A DNA stretch of 64,000 nucleotides. Origin: Shewanella zhangzhouensis (lineage in GTDB: Bacteria > Pseudomonadota > Gammaproteobacteria > Enterobacterales > Shewanellaceae). The DNA is taken from NCBI RefSeq assembly GCF_019457615.1, contig NZ_CP080414.1, forward strand, positions 2,106,501-2,170,500, in the 5' to 3' direction. Of the stretch, positions 1-8,905 are shown one piece after another. The position numbers and the translations under genes were made by a program. Numbering within the stretch: position 1 is the first letter of the stretch; each line of letters starts with the position of its first letter. The notes under the pieces were generated by a model. It worked only from the letters and a program-made list of their open reading frames with translations. It did no database searches and was not told where the DNA came from.

Positions 1-1093
1 CTTTGATATCTTTCGGATAGTTCTTCACTACCACAGGGGCTTTGAAGTGCTCTTCGGCCAGATAACGCTCGTGCTCAGACTGCAGATCGATACCCCACTC
101 AACAGGGTATTCGAAGGTCTTGCCACAGTTTTGCAGAATCTCAACGGCGTCGGTGTAATCCACCTGGGCAAAGTCGCTGCTCACAAAGTTTTGCAGACGA
201 TCGATAACACTGCTGTCTACGCGCTCGGCGAAAAACTTCATGTCATCCATACGCTCTTCGAGTACGGCATTGAAGCAGTACTTGAGCATGGATTCGGCCA
301 GACCGGCAATATCGTTCAGATCGGCAAAGGCCACTTCCGGCTCAACCATCCAGAATTCCGCCAGGTGACGGCTGGTGTTGGAGTTTTCGGCGCGGAAGGT
401 CGGGCCGAAGGTGTAGATTTTCGACAGGGCACAGGCGTAGGTTTCGCCGTTCAGCTGACCCGAAACGGTCAGGAAAGCTTCTTTGCCGAAAAAGTCCTGG
501 TCGTAATCTACCTTGCCAGCGTCGGTACGAGGCAGGTTTTCCATATCCAGAGTGGAGACGCGGAACATTTCCCCGGCGCCTTCACAGTCGGAGGCGGTGA
601 TGATGGGGGTAGAAACCCAAATAAAGCCGTTCTCGTGGTAGAAACGGTGGATAGCCTGAGACAGACAGTTACGTACACGGGCCACGGCACCTATGATGTT
701 AGTACGGGGACGCAGGTGAGCCACTTCACGCAGGTGCTCGATAGAGTGGCGCTTGGCAGCCATAGGGTAAGTGTCCGGATCGTCTACCCAGCCGGTAACT
801 TTCACTGCAGTCGCCTGCAGTTCGAACGCCTGGCCTGAGCCTGGAGACTCCACCAGATTACCGGTCATTTCCACAGAGCAGCCAGCGGTCAGCTTCAGCA
901 CTTCGTCATTGTAATTAGACAGAGCATTGGGCACTACGCCCTGAATGGCATCGAAACAGGAGCCGTCATAGACGGCGAGGAAGGAGATCCCTGCCTTGGA
1001 ATCCCGACGGGTACGAACCCAACCGCGTACCGTGATCTCGGTACCGGGGGCGAAATCACCCTTAAATACGGATGCGATAGATGCAATGCTCAT
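1..1093 (-). CDS. asnS: Asparaginyl-tRNA synthetase, 3' end cut off by the window edge
   Basis: Charges tRNA-Asn with asparagine in the cytoplasm (class IIb synthetase). Reading the minus strand from the ATG at 1093 gives MSIASIASVFKGDFAPGTEI, followed by the OB-fold anticodon-binding domain (about residues 15-100, including VRGWVRTRRDSKAG) and the start of the class II catalytic core, with the motif 2 stretch around FRAENSNTSRHLAEFWMVEP. 364 codons are inside the window; the family is about 466 residues, so roughly 100 C-terminal residues lie beyond base 1. A GGAG lies about 14 bases before the start. The next gene diverges, so this gene has its own promoter in 1094-1243. Identification is firm. 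Confidence 0.96.
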   Translation of the reverse strand, partial: MSIASIASVFKGDFAPGTEITVRGWVRTRRDSKAGISFLAVYDGSCFDAIQGVVPNALSNYNDEVLKLTAGCSVEMTGNLVESPGSGQAFELQATAVKVTGWVDDPDTYPMAAKRHSIEHLREVAHLRPRTNIIGAVARVRNCLSQAIHRFYHENGFIWVSTPIITASDCEGAGEMFRVSTLDMENLPRTDAGKVDYDQDFFGKEAFLTVSGQLNGETYACALSKIYTFGPTFRAENSNTSRHLAEFWMVEPEVAFADLNDIAGLAESMLKYCFNAVLEERMDDMKFFAERVDSSVIDRLQNFVSSDFAQVDYTDAVEILQNCGKTFEYPVEWGIDLQSEHERYLAEEHFKAPVVVKNYPKDIK

Positions 1094-1243
1094 TGCTGCG
1101 CTTATCTCCAACGAAACATGTAATATAAAATCAAAAAGGAGGTTTATATTACCTTTCCGGTGGCTTTTCTCAAGCTGAAAAAGGTATGCTGCGGAATATA
1201 TTCACAATCTTGTGGAGCCGGGTTGCACAAATGGAGGTGAGCC

Positions 1244-1579
1244 ATGAGTAAACTGCGTATTTTCCAGTTACTGCTGGCAGGTTTGTCCATTTTGGGATGG
1301 GCGCTGGCGATATGGGCTTTGATGCTGTTTCACGAAGCGAGGCCCGATCGAGCGGTGGGTTATTTCCTGTCAAAAGGTGCAACCGTAAGGTTATTCTGGG
1401 AGCCTTCTCTTACCCTGCGATTGGAGCAGGTCATCTGGATAGTGTGCGGTGTGAGTCTGGTGAGTCTGCTGTTTAACGTCTATGTGGCGCAGCACAGCCG
1501 TATGGGGTACTGGTTTAACATTCCCTTGTTATTGCTCTCTTCTTTGGCCGCCGGCCTCTATATGAGCTTTTGGGTGTAG
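1244..1579 (+). CDS. Small three-helix membrane protein of unknown function
   Basis: I do not recognise a named family. The 111-residue product shows three strongly hydrophobic stretches: about residues 5-30 (LLLAGLSILGWALAIWALML), 62-82 (VIWIVCGVSLVSLLFNVYV) and 92-110 (WFNIPLLLLSSLAAGLYMSF). It should therefore sit in the inner membrane, with a short basic loop between the first two helices. A strong GGAGGTGA ribosome binding site lies a few bases before the ATG, which supports real translation. It diverges from asnS and converges on nudL. Function unknown. Confidence 0.8.
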   Translation: MSKLRIFQLLLAGLSILGWALAIWALMLFHEARPDRAVGYFLSKGATVRLFWEPSLTLRLEQVIWIVCGVSLVSLLFNVYVAQHSRMGYWFNIPLLLLSSLAAGLYMSFWV

Positions 1580-1667
1580 GGCTTTTTCATGCCCGGCACT
1601 GATTAATTTCGCTATCAAGCTGATTTACGCCAATCGCCGTCTTCCCCCTAATTACACGATAACGATG

Positions 1668-2276
1668 TTAGATAGCGCCGCCGTCCTTAAGGTGGCGGCA
1701 CAGCAAATCTATCATGGCTGCAGTGGCGCCCCAGATCAGGCGTCCTTCCCAGGGAATAAATACCACATGATAACTATGTCCCTGGCGCTGGAATTGCCGG
1801 ATATGCCTGTGTTTGTCCTGCATAAAAAAGTGCAGTGGCACCCGAAAACACTCAGCCACCTCACCTGGATCGATTCTTGTCTCAAATGGATTTTTCACCA
1901 GTGCCAGCACAGGGGTGATTTCAAAGCCGGTGAAGGTTCTGTGGGTGGGAAACTGGCCCAGGAGCTCTAAATTCTCACTTCGCAGGCCGATTTCTTCTTC
2001 GGCTTCCCTGAACGCGGTGTGGGTTGGGCTAAGATCGCTCGGCTCGACCTTACCACCGGGAAAACTCACCTGGCCGGGGTGGGCCTTAAGGTGGGTGGGG
2101 CGGGTGGTGAGTATGAGCTGAAGCTCACCGTTCAACTCCTCAAGCGCCATCAGTACGGCCGCTTCCCTTACTCTGTTTTTCAGGGGGGCCGACACTATGG
2201 CATGACGAAGTGGCTGCAACGAAAAGTGCAACCTCAGTTCGTCAACAGTCATGGCGTCCGCACCTGTAAAACGCAT
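1668..2276 (-). CDS. nudL: NUDIX hydrolase, CoA pyrophosphatase-like NudL
   Basis: Predicted to hydrolyse the pyrophosphate bond of CoA or related nucleoside diphosphate compounds. The Nudix box is visible as GGKVEPSDLSPTHTAFREAE followed by EEIGL, and just before it is the NuCoA-type stretch LILTTRPTHLKAHPGQVSF, which points to the CoA-specific subgroup. About 202 residues, normal for the family. The frame is open upstream to a TTG at 2282, but the ATG at 2276 fits better because an AGGA at the end of pabB lies 10 bases before it; MTVDELRL at 2252 is another possibility. It follows pabB by 6 bases, the same pair order as in E. coli, so the two are probably co-transcribed. Confidence 0.9.
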   Translation of the reverse strand: MRFTGADAMTVDELRLHFSLQPLRHAIVSAPLKNRVREAAVLMALEELNGELQLILTTRPTHLKAHPGQVSFPGGKVEPSDLSPTHTAFREAEEEIGLRSENLELLGQFPTHRTFTGFEITPVLALVKNPFETRIDPGEVAECFRVPLHFFMQDKHRHIRQFQRQGHSYHVVFIPWEGRLIWGATAAMIDLLCRHLKDGGAI

Positions 2277-2282
2277 AAACAA

Positions 2283-3698
2283 TTATTCCTGTTCCAGTAT
2301 CGGCAAAATACGGCTGACCTTGTCGAAGGTTTCCTGATACTCACTGTCGACATTCGAGTCGGCCACCACGCCGCCACCGGCCCAGCAGTGAAGTTTGCCA
2401 TCGACAGCCGCCAGGGTGCGAATGGTAATGCTGGTATCCATATTACCGTGCTGGCTGATATAACCGATGGAGCCACAGTAAATGCAGCGCCGGGAGGGCT
2501 CAAGCTCTTCAATAATTTCCATGGCGCGGATTTTTGGGGCGCCTGTAATAGAGCCGCCGGGGAAGGCTGCTCTCAATAAATCAAAGGCATCTTTGTTTGT
2601 GGCAAGCTCAGCGGTCACTGTGCTGACCAGGTGGTGCACCGCCGGGAAACTTTCCACATCAAAGAGCTTGGGCACCCGCACGCTGCCCGGGCTTGCTACC
2701 CGGCCGATATCGTTTCTCAGCAAATCCACAATCATCAGGTTTTCAGCCCTGTCTTTGGGCGAGGCTTTCAGCGCGATGGCATTGGCTTTATCAGCGTCTG
2801 GGTCGGCCAGTCGTGGCAAGGTGCCCTTGATAGGCTTGGTTTCCACCTGTCTGCCGTCGAGTTTGATAAACCGCTCCGGCGAAATGGACAAAATAGCGCC
2901 TTCTTCAAGCCGGATAAAGGCAGAGAAGGGCGCCCCATTGGCCGAGCGCAATTTAAGGTAGGCCTGCCACTCGCTGCCCCGATAATCGGCGCTGAACCTT
3001 TGGGTCAGGTTTATCTGGTAGCAGTCACCACTCGCTAAATACGACTGTACCCGATTGAATTTCTGCTGGTATTGGTCGCGGGTGATTTGAGGGGTAAATT
3101 TGGTCAGCAGCGAGAAACTGGCGTTGGACTCCGCCACGGTTTGGGCAGAGATACGCTGCTGTTCAAGCCATGCCAGTGTGTCGTTTAATGCGTCCTCCCC
3201 CAGATAATGCACCAATTGCCATGAATTGGATTGATAGCTTCGAATAAGCGCCCAGTCATAAAAGCCAACACAGGCCAATGGCAGTTTGATGTCGTCCTGA
3301 GCCGTGTTAGGTAGCCGCTCAATACGCCTGCCTAAATTGTAGCTAAAACTGCCTAATGCACCACCGGCAAAAGGTAGCGATGCATTTTTTTGAACGCTGA
3401 AAAGCGCATGCTGCACCGCCTGCAGCTGCGAAAAAGGGCACTCAGAGGTGTCGAGTCTCTGTGTATTGCCCCCATAGGTGAGTTCGGAGTGGCTCTCGTA
3501 CACTTTCAACGTAGCAACAGGGGCTGCCACCAAAATATCACAGTGGGCGTCCATGTGCGGCGCATCGGCCGAGTCAAGCAGCATGGACCAGGGTAGATTG
3601 GACAATGGGGCAAAAACGTCGTTGCTGGATGCGGTCCAATCGAGGGTTTTAATGGCGAGCTGTGCATGATTTATACGAGTGGGCAGGGGTGGAAACAT
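2283..3698 (-). CDS. pabB: Aminodeoxychorismate synthase component I
   Basis: Converts chorismate plus ammonia, supplied by the PabA glutaminase, to 4-amino-4-deoxychorismate in p-aminobenzoate and folate synthesis. The 471-residue protein has the N-terminal anthranilate-synthase-I-like domain and a C-terminal chorismate-binding domain. Diagnostic is KPIKGTLPR: PabB enzymes carry the catalytic lysine in PIKGT, where anthranilate synthase TrpE has PIAGT. Further conserved blocks are LLRNDIGRV, FPGGSITGAPK and DSEYQETFDK. ATG start at 3698 with a weak AAGG upstream. First gene of a likely pabB-nudL operon, divergent from the fumarase gene. pabA is not in the window. Confidence 0.95.
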   Translation of the reverse strand: MFPPLPTRINHAQLAIKTLDWTASSNDVFAPLSNLPWSMLLDSADAPHMDAHCDILVAAPVATLKVYESHSELTYGGNTQRLDTSECPFSQLQAVQHALFSVQKNASLPFAGGALGSFSYNLGRRIERLPNTAQDDIKLPLACVGFYDWALIRSYQSNSWQLVHYLGEDALNDTLAWLEQQRISAQTVAESNASFSLLTKFTPQITRDQYQQKFNRVQSYLASGDCYQINLTQRFSADYRGSEWQAYLKLRSANGAPFSAFIRLEEGAILSISPERFIKLDGRQVETKPIKGTLPRLADPDADKANAIALKASPKDRAENLMIVDLLRNDIGRVASPGSVRVPKLFDVESFPAVHHLVSTVTAELATNKDAFDLLRAAFPGGSITGAPKIRAMEIIEELEPSRRCIYCGSIGYISQHGNMDTSITIRTLAAVDGKLHCWAGGGVVADSNVDSEYQETFDKVSRILPILEQE

Positions 3699-3859
3699 CG
3701 ATTAACCTTATTCAACTTGTGATGTAGCCCAAAGATTTGCAACAGAGTATCATATTGGCCGAAAAAGGATTAACCAAAACAAAAGGCCTGGTCCCACAGG
3801 GTCTGTGGTCTTCCCTATAAATAGAGCTGTCAACAAAGCTGAGAGAGTCGGAGCATAAC
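3699..3859. promoter_or_regulatory. Divergent pabB/fumarase control region
   Basis: 161 bases between two divergent genes must hold both promoters. It contains a short hairpin, CCACAG/CTGTGG with a 3-base loop (3794-3808), followed by a TATAAA-like stretch near 3817, close to the fumarase start. No operator could be named with confidence. Confidence 0.35.
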
Positions 3860-5395
3860 GTGTCAGAGAATCACTCGCCGGTCGTGATCAAGCAGGCCGA
3901 TTTTATTGAAAGTGTTGCGGATGCACTGCAATACATCTCCTACTACCACCCTAAAGATTTTATCGATGCCATGGCTGAGGCCTACGAGCGCGAACAGAGC
4001 GCCGCCGCCAAAGACGCCATCGCTCAAATTCTGATTAACTCCCGCATGTCGGCCGAGGGCAAGCGTCCTCTGTGCCAGGACACCGGCATCGTGACCTGCT
4101 TTGTGAAAGTGGGCATGGGTGTGCAGTGGGATAAAACCGACATGACAGTGCAGCAGATGGTGGATGAAGGCGTTCGCCACGCTTACACCAACCCGGATAA
4201 CCCACTGCGCGCATCCATCGTGGCCGACCCTGCCGGTGGCCGTAAAAATACCAAAGACAACACGCCGTCGGTGGTGCATATCGACATGGTGCCAGGTAAC
4301 CATGTGGAAGTGGCCATTGCCGCCAAGGGCGGCGGCAGCGAGAACAAATCAAAGATGGTGATGCTTAACCCATCCGACGATATCGCCGCCTGGGTTGAAA
4401 AGACCCTGCCAACCATGGGCGCTGGCTGGTGTCCTCCCGGCATGCTGGGCATAGGTATCGGCGGCACAGCCGAGAAAGCCGCAGTGATGGCTAAAGAAGC
4501 CCTGATGGAAAGCATCGATATCCATGAGCTGATGGCCAAAGGCGCTGAAACCGCAGAAGAAAAACTGCGTCTGGATATTTTCGAGCGCGCCAACGGTCTG
4601 GGTATTGGTGCCCAGGGCCTCGGCGGTTTGACCACAGTGCTGGATGTAAAAATCAAATCTGCGCCAACTCACGCCGCCTCCAAGCCCGTGGTGATGATCC
4701 CCAACTGCGCAGCTACCCGTCACGTGCACTTCCATCTGGATGGCACAGGTCCTGCCGATCTGGCGCCGCCAAGCCTCAGTGACTGGCCTGAAATCACCTG
4801 GGAAGTGGGCGAGAGCGTGCGCCGCGTGAATTTGGACACAGTAACTCAGGCCGACATCGAAACCTGGAAGAGCGGCGACACCCTGCTGCTGTCCGGTAAG
4901 ATGCTCACCGGCCGGGACGCGGCCCACAAGCGCATCCAAACCCTGATTGAGTCGGGTGAAGGTCTGCCGGAAGGCGTGGATTTCACCGGCAAGTTTATCT
5001 ACTACGTGGGCCCGGTTGATCCGGTTGGTGACGAAGTCGTGGGTCCTGCCGGCCCAACCACAGCCACCCGCATGGATAAGTTTACCGATCTGATGCTGGA
5101 TAAGACCGGCCTGATGGGCATGATTGGTAAGGCCGAACGTGGTCCTGCCACCGTTGAGTCTATCAAGCAGCACAAAGCCGTCTACCTGATGGCCGTTGGC
5201 GGCGCCGCGTATCTGGTATCCAAAGCCATCAAACACGCCCGTGTGGTGGCCTTTGAAGATCTGGGTATGGAAGCCATCTACGAGTTCGATGTGCAGGATA
5301 TGCCAGTGACCGTGGCGGTGGACACTCAGGGTGTAAACGCCCACGAGACAGGCCCGGCCATCTGGAAAGTGAACATCCAGAACGCCAAGGCGTAA
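3860..5395 (+). CDS. fumA: Class I fumarate hydratase (iron-sulfur fumarase)
   Basis: Interconverts fumarate and L-malate in the TCA cycle using an oxygen-sensitive [4Fe-4S] cluster. The 511-residue protein has the class I layout: three cysteines at Cys72 (RPLCQDTG), Cys191 (GAGWCPPGMLG) and Cys283 (IPNCAATRHVHFH), whose spacing matches the cluster ligands of E. coli FumA, and a C-terminal beta domain with SGKMLTGRDAAHKR and VGPAGPTTATRMD. The start is GTG at 3860 behind GTCGGAG. The gene diverges from pabB. Immediately after the stop (TAA, with a TAG next to it) begins the 268-bp palindromic element at 5401. The symbol is by family; it could equally be named fumB. Confidence 0.94.
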   Translation: MSENHSPVVIKQADFIESVADALQYISYYHPKDFIDAMAEAYEREQSAAAKDAIAQILINSRMSAEGKRPLCQDTGIVTCFVKVGMGVQWDKTDMTVQQMVDEGVRHAYTNPDNPLRASIVADPAGGRKNTKDNTPSVVHIDMVPGNHVEVAIAAKGGGSENKSKMVMLNPSDDIAAWVEKTLPTMGAGWCPPGMLGIGIGGTAEKAAVMAKEALMESIDIHELMAKGAETAEEKLRLDIFERANGLGIGAQGLGGLTTVLDVKIKSAPTHAASKPVVMIPNCAATRHVHFHLDGTGPADLAPPSLSDWPEITWEVGESVRRVNLDTVTQADIETWKSGDTLLLSGKMLTGRDAAHKRIQTLIESGEGLPEGVDFTGKFIYYVGPVDPVGDEVVGPAGPTTATRMDKFTDLMLDKTGLMGMIGKAERGPATVESIKQHKAVYLMAVGGAAYLVSKAIKHARVVAFEDLGMEAIYEFDVQDMPVTVAVDTQGVNAHETGPAIWKVNIQNAKA

Positions 5396-5400
5396 TAGCC

Positions 5401-5668
5401 TAGGGGCTGTTGACGTTTCGAGATTAAATTTTGTTCGTTCTGGCAAGCCCGTGCTCGCGAAACGAGGAATGATGTGTAGTTATTCTACTCAAATGACGAG
5501 TGACAAAAAGCACGGGCTTTCCAAACGAACCCGTTGGGCAGCATTTGGCTGACGTTTCTGCCGCGTTAGCGTCCGTTAATGTAGCGTCACTACACTGCAC
5601 GGACTTTGCCTTGCGTAAACATTAGCCAAATTGCTGCAAAATTAAACGTGTAACGTCAACAGCCCCTA
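5401..5668. repeat. 268-bp nested palindromic element with 17-bp terminal inverted repeats (MITE-like)
   Basis: The two ends, TAGGGGCTGTTGACGTT (5401-5417) and its exact reverse complement (5652-5668), form a perfect 17-bp inverted repeat. Inside are two long imperfect hairpins. The first pairs 5433-5455 (GTTCGTTCTGGCAAGCCCG onward) with 5509-5530. The second pairs GCAGCATTTGGCT (5538-5550) with AGCCAAATTGCTGC (5624-5637), and further inside it GTCCGT pairs with ACGGAC. Both hairpin heads carry a GTAG...CTAC stem. The outer TA at each end could be a duplicated TA target or simply part of the repeat. No open reading frame of note is inside. It starts 5 bases after the fumarase stop codon, so it would be transcribed as a folded 3' tail. 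It resembles a miniature inverted-repeat transposable element; I cannot name the family. Confidence 0.75.
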
Positions 5669-5695
5669 CTATTTTGATACAAATCCATAATTGAA

Positions 5696-5730
5696 AAGGG
5701 CCCAGACACACTTGTCCGGGCCCTTGTCTT
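5696..5730 (+). terminator. Hairpin terminator after fumarase and the palindrome
   Basis: AAGGGCCC (5696-5703) pairs with GGGCCCTT (5718-5725), with a 14-base loop, followed by the moderately T-rich TGTCTTT. It is the probable end of the fumarase transcript, lying beyond the 268-bp palindrome. Confidence 0.65.
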
Positions 5731-5813
5731 TGGATTAAGGTGTCTTTTTTGCCGGGATGGCATATCTGGCCCATGGCCACTAACAATAACAAACAGTATT
5801 TCGGACAACATCC

Positions 5814-7868
5814 ATGAAGAAATTAAGCGCTATCGCCCTGTCGCTGGCACTGGCCGGTGTATCCGGTGCCGCGTTCGCCTCGGGCGCCGAGCCGTTTTCG
5901 GTTCAGCATCTGGTGAAACTCAATAAAATGCATTCAGAAACCCTGTCCCCCGATGGCAGCAAACTGGTGTATGGCCTCAAAGAAATCAATGAGGATGGCA
6001 GCAGCGAGTCCAACCTGTTCCTGCTGGATTTGACCAACCCCGAAGCGGCACCACTGCAGCTGACCAGCGCCAAGGGCACTGAGCATGACGTGGTATTTGC
6101 CGCCGATGGCAAGTCAATCCTGTTTCTGGCAAGCCGTGATGGCACCAGTCAGCTTTACCGTCTGCCGTTAAACGGCGGCGAAGCGGTAAAAGTATCTGAT
6201 TTGCCACTGGATATTAATGGCATCAAGCTGTCGCCAGACGGCAATAAGCTGGCCATGACCTTAAGGGTGTTCCCTGAGTGCGACACCCTGGAGTGTTCAA
6301 AAGACAAGTTTGACGCCGAAGCCAAGCGCAAGAGTAATGGCCGCGAGTACAGCCAGCTGATGGTGCGTCACTGGGATACCTGGCATGACCATGCCCGCAA
6401 CCACCTGTTCGTGGCCGATATCAATGGCAAGACACTGGGTACGCCGGTGAATGTGACCCAGGGCCTGGATACCGAAGTGCCGCCCAAGCCATTTTCCGGC
6501 ATGGAAGAAGTCGCCTTCACCGCTGACAGCCAGCATCTGGTATACAGCGCCAAGGCGCCTTCCAAAGATCAGGCCTGGACCACCAACTACGACTTGTGGA
6601 AAGTGAGCGTGAAGGGTGGCAAGGCAGAAAACCTGACCGAGAGCAACATCGCCTGGGATGCCCAGCCTGTGTTCAGCAGTGACGGTGCCTACATGGCTTA
6701 TCTCGCCATGAAGCGTCCCGGTTTTGAAGCCGATCGCTACGCCATCATGCTGCGTGATCTGAAAACCGGTCAGGAAAAAGAAGTGGCCCCTCTGTGGGAC
6801 AGAAGCCCATCTTCCATTCAGTTTGCCGATGATAATCGCACCCTGTATGTAACCGCGCAGGACGTGGGTCAGGTGTCGGTTTTCGAAGTGAACACCCAGT
6901 TTGGCGATGTGCGTTCCATCTATAACGATGGCAGCAACAGCCTCGTTGGTATTGCCGGTGACAAACTGGTGCTTAATCACCGCAGTTTGGTTGAGCCCGG
7001 CGATCTCTACACCATCGGCAAAGATGGCGATCGTCTGACCCGTCTGACCGAAGTAAACAAAGACAAGCTGGCCAAAATCAAATTCGGTGAGTTCCAGCAG
7101 TTCTCCTTCAAGGGCTGGAACAACGAAACCGTTCATGGTTACTGGATTAAGCCTGCTAACTACAAAGAAGGCAAAAAGTACCCTGTGGCCTATCTGGTGC
7201 ACGGCGGTCCTCAGGGCTCCTTTGGTAACAGCTTCAGCCACCGCTGGAATGCCCAGCTGTGGGCCGGCGCCGGTTACGGTGTGGTGATGGTGGACTTCCA
7301 TGGCTCTACCGGTTATGGCCAGGCCTTTACCGATTCCATTTCCCAGGATTGGGGCGGCAAGCCGCTGGAAGATCTGCAAAAAGGTCTCGCAGCCGTTGGC
7401 AGTCAGCAGAAGTGGCTTGATGTAAACAACGCCTGTGCCCTTGGCGGCTCCTATGGCGGCTACATGATGAACTGGATCCAGGGTAACTGGAACGACGGCT
7501 TCAAGTGTCTGGTGAACCACGCAGGTTTGTTCGACATGCGCTCCATGTACCATGTGACCGAAGAGCTGTGGTTCCCAGAGTACGAGTTTGGTGGCACTTA
7601 CCAGAAGAACCGTGAGCTGTACGAGAAGTTCAACCCGGTCAACTATGTTGAAAACTGGAAAACACCCATGCTGGTTATCCACGGTGAAAAAGACTTCCGC
7701 GTACCCTACGATCAGGGCCTGGCAGCGTTCAGCTATATGCAGCGTAACGATATTCCATCGGAGCTGCTGATTTTCCCTGAGGAGAATCACTGGATCCTGA
7801 ACCCTGACAACCTTCAGCAGTGGTATGCCAAGGTGCTGGGCTGGATGGACCGTTGGACCGCTAAGTAA
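5814..7868 (+). CDS. Secreted S9-family peptidase (prolyl oligopeptidase superfamily, DPP-like)
   Basis: Serine peptidase predicted to act in the periplasm or outside the cell on short peptides. A clean signal peptide, MKKLSAIALSLALAGVSGAA with an AFA-S cleavage region, opens the 684-residue protein. A beta-propeller with TolB-like repeats (LSPDGSKLVYG, FAADGKSILFLA, FSSDGAYMAYLA) fills about residues 30-420. The alpha/beta-hydrolase domain follows, with the nucleophile elbow GGSYGGYM (Ser546), Asp627 in EKDFRVPYDQG and His659 in EENHWILNP as the likely triad. Layout and length fit dipeptidyl/acylaminoacyl peptidases of family S9C. Single gene with its own terminator; exact substrate specificity unknown. 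Confidence 0.9.
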   Translation: MKKLSAIALSLALAGVSGAAFASGAEPFSVQHLVKLNKMHSETLSPDGSKLVYGLKEINEDGSSESNLFLLDLTNPEAAPLQLTSAKGTEHDVVFAADGKSILFLASRDGTSQLYRLPLNGGEAVKVSDLPLDINGIKLSPDGNKLAMTLRVFPECDTLECSKDKFDAEAKRKSNGREYSQLMVRHWDTWHDHARNHLFVADINGKTLGTPVNVTQGLDTEVPPKPFSGMEEVAFTADSQHLVYSAKAPSKDQAWTTNYDLWKVSVKGGKAENLTESNIAWDAQPVFSSDGAYMAYLAMKRPGFEADRYAIMLRDLKTGQEKEVAPLWDRSPSSIQFADDNRTLYVTAQDVGQVSVFEVNTQFGDVRSIYNDGSNSLVGIAGDKLVLNHRSLVEPGDLYTIGKDGDRLTRLTEVNKDKLAKIKFGEFQQFSFKGWNNETVHGYWIKPANYKEGKKYPVAYLVHGGPQGSFGNSFSHRWNAQLWAGAGYGVVMVDFHGSTGYGQAFTDSISQDWGGKPLEDLQKGLAAVGSQQKWLDVNNACALGGSYGGYMMNWIQGNWNDGFKCLVNHAGLFDMRSMYHVTEELWFPEYEFGGTYQKNRELYEKFNPVNYVENWKTPMLVIHGEKDFRVPYDQGLAAFSYMQRNDIPSELLIFPEENHWILNPDNLQQWYAKVLGWMDRWTAK

Positions 7869-7896
7869 TCCAAACTCCTTGTAATACAAAGAAGAA

Positions 7897-7925
7897 GCCG
7901 GGCAATCGCCCGGCTTTTATTTTGA
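7897..7925 (+). terminator. Rho-independent terminator of the S9 peptidase gene
   Basis: GCCGGGC-AATC-GCCCGGC hairpin (7897-7914) followed by TTTTATTTT, 28 bases after the stop codon. Confidence 0.85.
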
Positions 7926-7985
7926 GAAAACTTCAGTATAGTGTCGCTTCTCTTCTTTTAAATGGATTTAGTCAGGAGCGCCATT

Positions 7986-8639
7986 ATGGCCATGAAGACA
8001 ATCAACTATCAGGACGCCAGAGCCCTGATGCAACCCGGAGACGTCATTGCTTTTGGCGGCCGGGCGCCTTTTTCTACGTTGACCAAGTTTATGACCCGCT
8101 CCAGCGTGTCCCACGTTGGGGTCATTTTGCAAACCCGGGTGGTAGAGGATGATTCCGGGCGTTTCTTCAATCAAATTATCGAATCCACCGAACTGAACGG
8201 ATTTACCGGGGTGCAAATCAACCGGTTCAGCGACCGTTTGAGTTACGAAGGGGATATTTGGTGGCTGCCATTGTGTCCCGAGCTAAGAGCATCCCGGTTC
8301 AATCAAACCCGCTTTTACGACTTTCTGTTTAATCAGGCGAAGGCCCGCAAGCAGTTCGATTTGTCGCAGGCACTGATGTCGGCTTTCGACATGTTTGACA
8401 GCATTAAGGGGCCTGGCTACAACGAGCGTGACTACAGTCGTTTCTTTTGCTCAGAATTGGTAGCTGCGGCATTCGAAGAGGCGGGGCTTTCCGGTAGCGT
8501 AAATGCCAGCGAAGTGACACCCATTGATTTGTGCCGCTGGCGAATTTATAGCGACAACTATTATCTGCTCAAAGGGGAAGGCGAGCCCGAGATTTCCCGC
8601 TTTAACAGCAGTTGTCCTTCTGAGTGGAACTGCGCTTAG
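7986..8639 (+). CDS. YiiX/YebB-like permuted NlpC/P60 (papain-fold) protein
   Basis: The 217-residue product looks like a circularly permuted papain-fold hydrolase of the YiiX group (formerly DUF830). It has the N-terminal block PGDVIAFGG, a candidate catalytic His in SSVSHVGVILQ and a candidate nucleophile Cys in RFFCSELVAAAFEEAGL, close to the typical order His then Cys. No signal peptide is evident, so a cytoplasmic location is likely. The frame is open upstream to 7962, but the ATG at 7986 is preferred because AGGAG (7974-7978) sits 7 bases before it. Substrate unknown; the family is linked to amide or lipid ester bonds. Monocistronic. Confidence 0.75.
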   Translation: MAMKTINYQDARALMQPGDVIAFGGRAPFSTLTKFMTRSSVSHVGVILQTRVVEDDSGRFFNQIIESTELNGFTGVQINRFSDRLSYEGDIWWLPLCPELRASRFNQTRFYDFLFNQAKARKQFDLSQALMSAFDMFDSIKGPGYNERDYSRFFCSELVAAAFEEAGLSGSVNASEVTPIDLCRWRIYSDNYYLLKGEGEPEISRFNSSCPSEWNCA

Positions 8640-8663
8640 CTGACAAGGCTTTAGCCGAACAGG

Positions 8664-8693
8664 GGCGCAGGATTAGCCATGAAATCCTGCGCC
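8664..8693 (+). terminator. Strong hairpin after the YiiX-like gene
   Basis: GGCGCAGGATT (8664-8674) pairs perfectly with AATCCTGCGCC (8683-8693), 8-base loop. Only a weak T-rich tail follows (GTTTATTTC), so termination efficiency is uncertain. The remaining 212 bases to opgG are AT-rich and probably hold the opgGH promoter. Confidence 0.5.
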
Positions 8694-8905
8694 GAATCGT
8701 TTATTTCAAAAAGTTATAAACATATAATTACAAAGTCTTCGCGGTAATAGGGTAAGCTCAACATTGTTTGTGCTTTTTTTTGCCGTTCTGATATCTTTCG
8801 CGCTTAGCGGGCCACGATATTTTTGCCATTAATTTTGGCATAAAACACATCGTCGCCTAAGCTATAAACACTCTTGTTTTCAACACTTTTCGGGTCATTC
8901 TCCCT

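Noticed and set aside
47..838. 263-codon open frame on the plus strand inside asnS
   Set aside because: It is the antisense shadow of asnS, whose minus-strand frame gives a clear synthetase.
6297..7889. 530-codon open frame on the minus strand
   Set aside because: It lies opposite the S9 peptidase, which has a signal peptide and a catalytic triad; the long frame follows from its codon bias.
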